From: Nitrospira sp.
Lineage (GTDB): Bacteria; Nitrospirota; Thermodesulfovibrionia; Thermodesulfovibrionales; SM23-35
Assembly: GCA_016873575.1 (NCBI GenBank)
Contig: VGWY01000091.1
Span: 1 to 9,934, forward strand
Direction of reading: 5' to 3'
DNA length: 9,934 nt
Shown: positions 4,860 to 9,934 of the stretch, in pieces
Layout of the letters: each line of letters opens with the position of its first letter
Numbering within the stretch: the first letter of the stretch is position 1
Translations under genes and position numbers: made by a program
Notes under the pieces: model-generated
What the model was told of the DNA's origin: nothing
Seen by the model: the letters and a program-made list of their open reading frames with translations, nothing else
Database searches by the model: none

Positions 4860-5855
4860 TCAAAGTCTAACAGGCACTCCCTTAGCCCTCAGATACTCTT
4901 TTGCTTCTTTAATTGTGTATTCCCTGTAATGGAATATGGATGCGGCGAGGACTGCATCGGCTTTTCCTTGAGCTAATGCCTCGTATAAATGTTCGAGAGT
5001 TCCTGCACCCCCTGATGCAATAACTGGTATTGTTACAGCCTCAGAAATTGCTCTTGTGAGCTCTATGTCATAGCCATCCTTTGTGCCGTCCTTGTCCATG
5101 CTTGTAAGCATAATCTCACCTGCTCCAAGTTCCTCCATCTTTTGAGCCCATTGAACAGCATCAATAAGCTTCATCTTTCTGCCGCCATGGGTTGAGATAG
5201 CCCATTGTAATCCCCCCTCACCCCCCTTTATAAAAGGGGGGGACTTTTTGTTGTGCTCATCCTCCCTTTGAAAAAGAGGGGGTATCTTTACATGCTCATC
5301 ATCTTTCAGAAAAGATGGGTGGTTTCCACCTATATTACCCCCCTTTGGGAAAGGGGGGACAGGGGGGATTTGTCCGGTAAAATCAAGACAGACATTTTTT
5401 AAAGACGGGGCATTAAACCACTCTTCACCAGTAGCGGCTGGCAAACTATCGTATACCCTTTTAGCATCAATGGCAATTACTATGCACTGACTTCCGAATT
5501 TCTCAGCAGCCCTGCTGATAAAATATGGATCCTTTACAGCAGTTGTATTGATAGAAACCTTATCACACCCTGCATTCAGAAGATCCCTGATATCATCGAG
5601 GGTCTTGATACCTCCTCCAACTGTAAGGGGCATAAACACATCTTCCGCAGTCTTCATAACAACATCTAAGATTATTTTCCTCTTTTCGTGCGAAGCAGTA
5701 ATATCAAGGAAAACGAGTTCATCTGCACCCTGTTCATCATAGAATATTGCATTCTCTACAGGGTCACCCGCGTCTCTCAAATTGATAAAACTAACCCCTT
5801 TAACAACCCTTCCATCTTTTACATCAAGGCAAGGGATTATTCTTTTGGCAAGCAC
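4860..5855 (-). CDS. hisF: Imidazole glycerol phosphate synthase cyclase subunit HisF, with a large in-frame insertion
   Basis: HisF closes the imidazole ring, converting PRFAR plus ammonia (from the HisH glutaminase) to imidazole glycerol phosphate and AICAR, in histidine biosynthesis in the cytoplasm. The protein opens LAKRIIPCLDVKDGRVVKG and both catalytic aspartates are in place: D11 and D130 (VIAIDAKR). LTVGGGI (77-83), VIASGGAGT and AVLAASIFHY form phosphate-binding loops of the barrel. It is 331 residues, against about 252 usual. The extra 80 or so lie between AKRVY (131-135) and WAISTHGGRK (218-227), in the protruding loop after strand 5. Of these, residues 162-216 come from a cluster of palindromic repeats; residues 136-161 are not repeat-like. 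The frame is unbroken and all motifs on both sides are preserved, so the enzyme is probably functional. The start is GTG at 5855 with AAGGA upstream, 9 bases after hisA. Confidence 0.96.
   Translation of the reverse strand: MLAKRIIPCLDVKDGRVVKGVSFINLRDAGDPVENAIFYDEQGADELVFLDITASHEKRKIILDVVMKTAEDVFMPLTVGGGIKTLDDIRDLLNAGCDKVSINTTAVKDPYFISRAAEKFGSQCIVIAIDAKRVYDSLPAATGEEWFNAPSLKNVCLDFTGQIPPVPPFPKGGNIGGNHPSFLKDDEHVKIPPLFQREDEHNKKSPPFIKGGEGGLQWAISTHGGRKMKLIDAVQWAQKMEELGAGEIMLTSMDKDGTKDGYDIELTRAISEAVTIPVIASGGAGTLEHLYEALAQGKADAVLAASIFHYREYTIKEAKEYLRAKGVPVRL
5209..5370. repeat. Cluster of four palindromic repeat units inserted in frame in hisF
   Basis: The 162-base block begins aatcccccc and ends ggggggatt, so its ends are inverted repeats. 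Inside are four hairpins: ccccccttta/taaaagggggg (5221-5241), cctcccttt/aaagaggggg (5261-5282), atcttt/aaagat (5301-5316) and ccccccttt/aaagggggg (5338-5358). Read through hisF it gives variants of one peptide: PPFPKGG, PSFLKDDEH, PPLFQREDEH and SPPFIKGGEGG. The outer two units are well conserved and opposite in orientation; the inner two are worn. The length is divisible by three with no stop in the hisF frame. Repeats of this kind are dispersed in many environmental bacterial genomes, and their mobility mechanism is not established to my knowledge. Confidence 0.9.
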
Positions 5856-5864
5856 GTATCCTTT

Positions 5865-6590
5865 TTAACCCTTTTCTTGAACAATCTGAAGTGCCTCTTT
5901 GAGATCAAGTGAACCTGAATAAATAGCCTTTCCTGTTATTACCCCCCAGAGATTCTTTATCCTCATCAGGTTCCTTATGTCTTCAATGCTCGAAACCCCG
6001 CCTGAAGCAATGACAGGGATATTCACCGAGTCTACTATTTTTTTAATTGCCTCTAAATTTGGCCCCCAAAGCGTACCATCCCGTGATATATCTGTATAGA
6101 TAATCCCCCCGATGCCGATGAGATCTAATCTGCGAGCCAATCCTCTTGCATCGATTGCTGTAACCTCCTGCCATCCTTTTATTGCGACCATTCCATCTCT
6201 TGCATCAATCCCTACTAAAACCCTACCAGGATACTCATTACAAGCCTCTGTTACAAATTCAGGATCCTCTATCGCCGCAGTTCCAATAATAACCCTGTCA
6301 ATACCAGACGAAATGAGCTTTACAACATTGCCGATCTTCCTGATGCCACCACCCACTTGCAAAGGGATTTTAACAAGTCTTCTTATTTTGAGGATTGCAT
6401 CGAGATTTTTCTGACTGCCTGTAAAAGCGCCATCGAGATCAACAATATGTAGCAGTTTTGCTCCATAGGATTCCCAGATTTTTGCTGTGGCTGCCGGATC
6501 GCTCGAATATGTTGTTACCTCATCCTTTCTGCCCTGGAAAAGCCTTACGCACTGTCCATTTTTTAAGTCTATTGCTGGAATAACAAGCAT
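5865..6590 (-). CDS. hisA: Phosphoribosylformimino-5-aminoimidazole carboxamide ribotide isomerase HisA
   Basis: HisA isomerises ProFAR to PRFAR, the substrate of HisF, in histidine biosynthesis. The 241-residue length is normal for the family. MLVIPAIDLKNGQCVRLFQG holds the first catalytic aspartate D8; D129 lies in VLVGIDARDG. LQVGGGIRK (78-85), IIGTAAI (101-107), YTDISRDGT and PVIASGGVSS are the expected phosphate-binding and barrel motifs. It is immediately followed by hisF (9-base gap), the usual his operon order, but its upstream neighbour is a divergent DUF3108 gene, so hisH and hisB are elsewhere. The ATG at 6590 has no Shine-Dalgarno sequence (ATATTAATTTATG), so translation may be leaderless or use a weak site. 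Confidence 0.97.
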   Translation of the reverse strand: MLVIPAIDLKNGQCVRLFQGRKDEVTTYSSDPAATAKIWESYGAKLLHIVDLDGAFTGSQKNLDAILKIRRLVKIPLQVGGGIRKIGNVVKLISSGIDRVIIGTAAIEDPEFVTEACNEYPGRVLVGIDARDGMVAIKGWQEVTAIDARGLARRLDLIGIGGIIYTDISRDGTLWGPNLEAIKKIVDSVNIPVIASGGVSSIEDIRNLMRIKNLWGVITGKAIYSGSLDLKEALQIVQEKG

Positions 6591-6685
6591 AAATTAATAT
6601 AACATAAAGAAAATCGTATGTACTAACTCAAGAAACCGAAGAGGGAAGACTGTCTCAGAATTTTTATAATCGACAAAAAAATTAT
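6591..6685. other. Divergent intergenic region between hisA and the DUF3108 gene
   Basis: This 95-base AT-rich spacer must hold the start signals of both divergent genes. On the plus strand a perfect TATAAT lies at 6665-6670, but no fitting -35 box is found, and a start so close to 6686 would leave almost no leader. On the minus strand a TTGAGT element (near 6630) has no convincing -10 at proper spacing. No terminator, riboswitch or operator is recognised. Confidence 0.4.
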
Positions 6686-7642
6686 ATGGCAATCGTAAGT
6701 GCCTTACAAATGAAAGGCTTATTCATTTACGCCTCAAAAGGTTTTACTTTAAGGTGTCGTATAAAAATTCTTCAACGGCCCTCCCTTTCTAACCTGTTGG
6801 TTTTAATCTATTGTTTGGCTTTATTCACATTGCTCCCCCTTCCTTCCCATGCCGTCTCCTTTCATGTCCCTGAAAAACTCATCTATGACCTCACTTGGAC
6901 AGGGATAAAGGCCGGGACAGCTTCTCTTGAGATAAAAGATGATGGCAACAATGTCAGAATTATCTCAACAGCACAATCAGCAAAATGGGTTTCTGTTTTT
7001 TACACTGTTGATGACCGTATTGAAAGCACCCTGATAAAAAATGAAAAATTCATGTCTCAAAGAAACACAAAGGATAAAGAGAATTACCCCTCCCCCATCC
7101 CCCTCCCTCAAGGGGAGGGGGCGAGGGGGAGGGTGAAAGAGGTATTTTCAGGTGAAAACAATCACTCTGAATTTATTGGCAAACCTCTGAATTACAGGAT
7201 CAAGATAAGGGAGGGAAGGCACAGGAGGAATAAAGAAGTTATCTTCGACCTGAATAATAAAAAGGCTACATATTTGGACTACATACAAAATGAAAGAAAG
7301 GAATTTGATATCCCTGCCTTTGTGTTTGACCCTATATCAAGTTTTTATCATATCAGGACAGTTCAACTTGATATAGGAAAACCTGTCTATGTGACTATTT
7401 TTGACAGCAAAAAGGTCTGGAATGTTGAAGTTCAGGTATTGAGGAAAGAAAAAGTAAACCTTCCCATTGGCACATTCGATACCATTGTGATCAAGCCATT
7501 AATGAAATCCGAGGGTGTTTTCTACCGGAAAGGAGAAATACTCATATGGCTTACTGATGACAATAAACGCATCCCTGTAAAGCTTGAGACAAAAGTAGTG
7601 ATTGGCTCTGTAGTTGCAACCCTCGTGGGAGGGAGTTATTGA
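6686..7642 (+). CDS. Exported DUF3108 domain protein with an in-frame palindromic-repeat insertion
   Basis: A hydrophobic segment LLVLIYCLALFTLLPLP ending SHA at residue 56 looks like a signal peptide, so the protein is probably periplasmic. VPEKLIYDLTWTGIKAGTASLEI (61-83) and the ending ILIWLTDDNKRIPVKLETKV are typical of DUF3108, whose molecular role is not established. Residues 132-153, with PSPIPLPQGEGARGRV, are coded by a palindromic repeat and are not part of the usual domain. The start is uncertain: ATG 6686 or 6710 leaves an unusually long positively charged region before the hydrophobic core and neither has a ribosome binding site. A non-ATG start nearer CRIKIL is possible. It runs divergently from hisA and is followed 43 bases on by the polysaccharide genes. 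Confidence 0.8.
   Translation: MAIVSALQMKGLFIYASKGFTLRCRIKILQRPSLSNLLVLIYCLALFTLLPLPSHAVSFHVPEKLIYDLTWTGIKAGTASLEIKDDGNNVRIISTAQSAKWVSVFYTVDDRIESTLIKNEKFMSQRNTKDKENYPSPIPLPQGEGARGRVKEVFSGENNHSEFIGKPLNYRIKIREGRHRRNKEVIFDLNNKKATYLDYIQNERKEFDIPAFVFDPISSFYHIRTVQLDIGKPVYVTIFDSKKVWNVEVQVLRKEKVNLPIGTFDTIVIKPLMKSEGVFYRKGEILIWLTDDNKRIPVKLETKVVIGSVVATLVGGSY
7086..7134. repeat. Palindromic repeat inserted in frame in the DUF3108 gene
   Basis: An imperfect inverted repeat: a C-rich left arm (acccctcccccatcccc..., 7086-7108) faces a G-rich right arm (aggggagggggcgaggggga..., 7111-7134). In this frame it codes for PSPIPLPQGEGARGRV. It belongs to a different repeat family from the one in hisF, judging by arm sequence and encoded peptide, but behaves the same way: no stop, frame kept, located in a likely surface loop. 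Confidence 0.85.
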
Positions 7643-7650
7643 AAGGCATA

Positions 7651-7659
7651 TGTTATAAT
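7651..7659 (+). promoter_or_regulatory. Possible extended -10 promoter of the polysaccharide genes
   Basis: TGTTATAAT forms a perfect -10 hexamer with the TGn extension, just after the DUF3108 stop and 27 bases before the ligase ATG. No good -35 box is present, which extended -10 promoters can tolerate. It would allow the ligase and glycosyltransferases to be transcribed separately from the DUF3108 gene. Confidence 0.35.
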
Positions 7660-7685
7660 TAAAAATAAAAACTACCTATGCAAAA

Positions 7686-8939
7686 ATGCTGTGCTCTCTA
7701 ATACAAAATCAATACATCAAATTAAGAAATAATAACTTAAGTATAGATAAGATCTTATTCTGGAACATTTGCGTATTATTCTTTTTGGTTCCCATTACTA
7801 AATCTCCAGCAATAATTGCAGGAGTTTTATCATTGGCGTTATGGATATTGTCTGGAATATTTCTTAAATATAGACATAACTGGCTTACTCAGCCCTGTTC
7901 CATACCAGTAATTATTCTTATACTGTTACCATGGTTAAGTCTTCTCTGGACCAAAGACATTACAATAGGGCTTCAATTTACGAAAGACAGCTATTACTGG
8001 TTATATGCCTTTGTAATTGCATCGTTATCTTTCACTTCTTATAAACGTGATTCATTTATAAAATCATTTCTTCTGGGACTCTCTTTTACTGTTTGTATTG
8101 CTACAATGCAATATGCAGGGTTGGTTCCATTACGGTCTCATGGTGTGCCTATTGGATTACACAGTGCTTTTTTAACAGGGACTTTTTCACTTTTTTTAGT
8201 TTTCGGACTCCTTATCTTGTCGTTTTATTTCAAAAACTTAAAACAAAAAAAACATAGAATTTCTCTTATCTTGCTTATGGCTTTATACTTTTTTTATCTT
8301 TCCTTTGTTCTATATGGGCGTGTGGGTCATCTGGCTTTTTTATTTCTTTGCCCTCTTATAATTTATAACCTTACTGGAAAGAAACATTTTGTAAAGGTTC
8401 TTCTTCCAACTATTTTATTAATGTTGGCATTATCCTTGTCACCCCTTGTTCAAAAAAGTGTCAATTCTGCTAAAAGTGACCTTGTGCAATTTTTTGAAGG
8501 CACAAATGTAAATACGTCGCTTGGTGCACGGTTATGCATGTGGGAGCTTTCTACAAAACTGTTCCTTGAAAATCCAATATTTGGCAGCGGTTCAGGAGGT
8601 TTTAAAATAGCATGGAGAAAATATAAACCTGATCCTAATATGCCGAATTTTGACGAACCACATAATACTTTCTTCTATATCATGGCTAATTTTGGAATAT
8701 TAGGTATGATACCCTTCATATGGTTGTTTATTGTTCTTTTTCATTCAGGGTGGCGATGTAGAAACGACCTCATCGGTTTTACAATATTGTCATTCTCAAT
8801 GTTACTGTTTATTGGAAGCCTATTTACTACCATGATTGCAGGGTCTATAAGCACTGCGTGGGTTACTATCTTTATAGGTCTACAAAGGACATTAAATGAA
8901 AACCCAGAAAAATACAGGGTAATGAAAAATGAAGGTTAG
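7686..8939 (+). CDS. O-antigen ligase/polymerase family membrane protein (Wzy/WaaL-type)
   Basis: A 417-residue polytopic inner-membrane protein with roughly ten or more hydrophobic segments from residue 23 to 400 and a large loop at about 255-330. That loop carries the features of the PF04932 O-antigen ligase family: SLGARLCMW (278-286), ENPIFGSGSGGF (295-306) and EPHNTFF (324-330), with the PHN histidine. A further arginine sits in YGRVGH (210-215). Such proteins join or polymerise lipid-linked glycans on the periplasmic side; ligase and polymerase cannot be told apart from sequence alone. The ATG at 7686 has no clear ribosome binding site; an ATG at 7678 is in another frame and closes quickly. 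The gene overlaps the next glycosyltransferase by 11 bases. Confidence 0.88.
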   Translation: MLCSLIQNQYIKLRNNNLSIDKILFWNICVLFFLVPITKSPAIIAGVLSLALWILSGIFLKYRHNWLTQPCSIPVIILILLPWLSLLWTKDITIGLQFTKDSYYWLYAFVIASLSFTSYKRDSFIKSFLLGLSFTVCIATMQYAGLVPLRSHGVPIGLHSAFLTGTFSLFLVFGLLILSFYFKNLKQKKHRISLILLMALYFFYLSFVLYGRVGHLAFLFLCPLIIYNLTGKKHFVKVLLPTILLMLALSLSPLVQKSVNSAKSDLVQFFEGTNVNTSLGARLCMWELSTKLFLENPIFGSGSGGFKIAWRKYKPDPNMPNFDEPHNTFFYIMANFGILGMIPFIWLFIVLFHSGWRCRNDLIGFTILSFSMLLFIGSLFTTMIAGSISTAWVTIFIGLQRTLNENPEKYRVMKNEG

Positions 8940-9795
8940 CGGCTTTACATTCCTGAGAAATGCCCATATGCTTGGATATCCATTCATTGAATCAATCCAA
9001 TCAGCACTCCCATTATGTGATGAGTTTATTATCAATATTGGAAACAGCGTGGATGATACGCTTGAGATGGTTGAAGCCATTGACGATCTTAGGATAAAAA
9101 TTATCCACAGCCAATGGAATGAAAACATGAAGACAAAAGGATTTGTATATGCACAGCAGACAAATATAGCACTTTTTAACTGCAATGGTGACTGGGCATT
9201 CTATCTTCAGGGTGATGAGGTTATTCACGAGGAAGATATCCCCAGGATTAAGGAATCAATGCAAAAACATCTTGATGATGAGAAAGTCGAGGCACTGGTA
9301 TTTGATTATATCCACTTTTATGGCAATCATATGACCTATGCATGGAGTCCTGCATGGTACAGAAGGGAATGTCGTGCAATAAAGAATAACAAAAGGATCT
9401 TTTTCCCATCCGATGGTCAGTTTTTCGTTGTTTTACAATCAAACAGAAAGGCACGATATCCAAGAGCAGCACATTCCAATGCAAAGATTTATCATTACGG
9501 ATGGGTACGAAGTGAAGAAAAGATGGATGAAAAACTCAGAAAGGTTGTCAGATACTGGGGAGGAAATCACAAGAAGGTTGATTATACACAAATAGATCCG
9601 AAAGTTCTCAGGAAGTATAAGGGTACACATCCAGCTATAATGAAGGAATGGCTCCCTCAGGGAATGACTTCTGTTTTCAGGGCATATCCGGATCATGTGT
9701 TAACGAAAAGGGAAAAAAAACATCGTCTTGTTATGAGTATAGAAAAGATATTCGGACTTGATTTAAGTAAAAAGCATTTCAAGCTTGTTACATGA
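8929..9795 (+). CDS. Glycosyltransferase, family 2-like (GT-A fold)
   Basis: A 288-residue cytoplasmic protein. The opening MKVSGFTFLRNAHMLGYPFIESI, followed by LPLCDEFIINIGNSVDDTLEMV (27-48), is the nucleotide-sugar-binding half of GT2-like enzymes. FYLQGDEVIHEEDI (91-104) stands where the metal-binding DxD motif usually lies, as QGDE. A second domain (about 130-250) includes HYGWVRSEEKM, near a likely acceptor site. It would transfer a sugar from a nucleotide donor to a growing surface glycan; donor and acceptor cannot be told. Its ATG lies within the end of the ligase gene, and its stop overlaps the next start as ATGA, so all three are probably translated together. The C-terminus (REKKHRLVMSIEKIFGLDL) is basic and amphipathic, perhaps for membrane association. 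Confidence 0.85.
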   Translation: MKVSGFTFLRNAHMLGYPFIESIQSALPLCDEFIINIGNSVDDTLEMVEAIDDLRIKIIHSQWNENMKTKGFVYAQQTNIALFNCNGDWAFYLQGDEVIHEEDIPRIKESMQKHLDDEKVEALVFDYIHFYGNHMTYAWSPAWYRRECRAIKNNKRIFFPSDGQFFVVLQSNRKARYPRAAHSNAKIYHYGWVRSEEKMDEKLRKVVRYWGGNHKKVDYTQIDPKVLRKYKGTHPAIMKEWLPQGMTSVFRAYPDHVLTKREKKHRLVMSIEKIFGLDLSKKHFKLVT

Positions 9796-9934
9796 ACCGA
9801 ACAGATGAAGTAACCTTTATAATTGTTAGTTTCAATACAAAAAAGCTCCTTGAAGATATCGTGAATTTCTTTGAAAAAGTATCCCTGCCTTTTTCATACT
9901 CGATCATTGTTGTAGATAATAATTCATCAGATGG
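9792..9934 (+). CDS. Glycosyltransferase family 2, N-terminal part (cut by window edge)
   Basis: ATG at 9792 overlaps the TGA of the previous gene (ATGA). The 47 visible codons read MNRTDEVTFIIVSFNTKKLL, then about 17 residues, then SIIVVDNNSSDG. VTFIIVSFNT followed by IIVVDNNSSDG is the standard start of GT2 enzymes, most like rhamnosyltransferase-type members. The rest lies outside the window. Coupling to the previous gene supports one surface-glycan operon. Confidence 0.85.
   Translation, partial: MNRTDEVTFIIVSFNTKKLLEDIVNFFEKVSLPFSYSIIVVDNNSSD

Noticed and set aside
5209..5370. Transcription terminator or CRISPR-like array inside hisF
   Set aside because: The G/C hairpins lie within an uninterrupted HisF frame, and the units are palindromic and unequal, without regular spacers.
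6665..6670. TATAAT as the promoter of the DUF3108 gene
   Set aside because: There is no matching -35 box or TGn extension, and the resulting leader to the ATG at 6686 would be only about nine bases.
1..9934. tRNA, rRNA, riboswitch or integrase attachment sites
   Set aside because: None was recognised on either strand by eye; a covariance-model search would be needed to exclude small RNAs.

Overview
The window reads as a chromosomal segment of a Gram-negative bacterium of moderate to low GC. An O-antigen ligase-type protein, an exported DUF3108 protein and tightly packed glycosyltransferases point to an outer membrane with surface polysaccharide. The G/C-rich palindromic repeats read in frame inside proteins (PPFPKGG-type and PSPIPLPQGEGARG-type) are familiar from Nitrospirota, Desulfobacterota and some other environmental lineages. 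Nitrospirota is my best guess, held with low confidence.

Layout. (1) Positions 1-4748, all on the minus strand, hold a decayed or reshuffled DNA-modification/restriction island. Transcription order is: a 5' fragment of a DNA methyltransferase gene (4748-4416), a DUF4160/DUF2442 pair (4362-3785), a degraded second methyltransferase 5' fragment running into a PD-(D/E)XK-type nuclease (3626-2853), a 28-codon third methyltransferase-N-terminus mini-ORF (2819-2733), a second nuclease-like protein (2719-1826), and a long methyltransferase (1833-61) whose C-terminus looks cut. A good promoter lies at 4820-4792. Gaps are short or negative, so this looks like one transcript. (2) Positions 4860-6590, minus strand: hisA then hisF of histidine biosynthesis. 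(3) Positions 6686-7642, plus strand: a secreted DUF3108 protein. (4) Positions 7686-9934, plus strand: an overlapping O-antigen ligase/polymerase and two glycosyltransferases, the last cut by the window edge.

Two themes stand out. First, the 5' end of one methyltransferase gene occurs four times in 4.7 kb. Three copies are broken fragments, and each sits directly upstream of a different cargo (DUF4160/2442, nuclease 1, nuclease 2). The homology breaks often coincide with G-rich tracts that resemble half of a palindromic repeat. This suggests stepwise gene capture at the methyltransferase 5' end. Second, two different families of palindromic repeats have inserted in frame into conserved genes: a cluster of four hairpin units in hisF, and one unit in the DUF3108 gene. 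They add peptide segments without breaking the reading frame, much like Rickettsia palindromic elements.

HisA and HisF carry out consecutive steps on the same pathway. The polysaccharide genes probably work together in building or ligating a surface glycan. The restriction-like genes probably act with the methyltransferase, if it is still active. These functional links are inferences from family membership and gene order.
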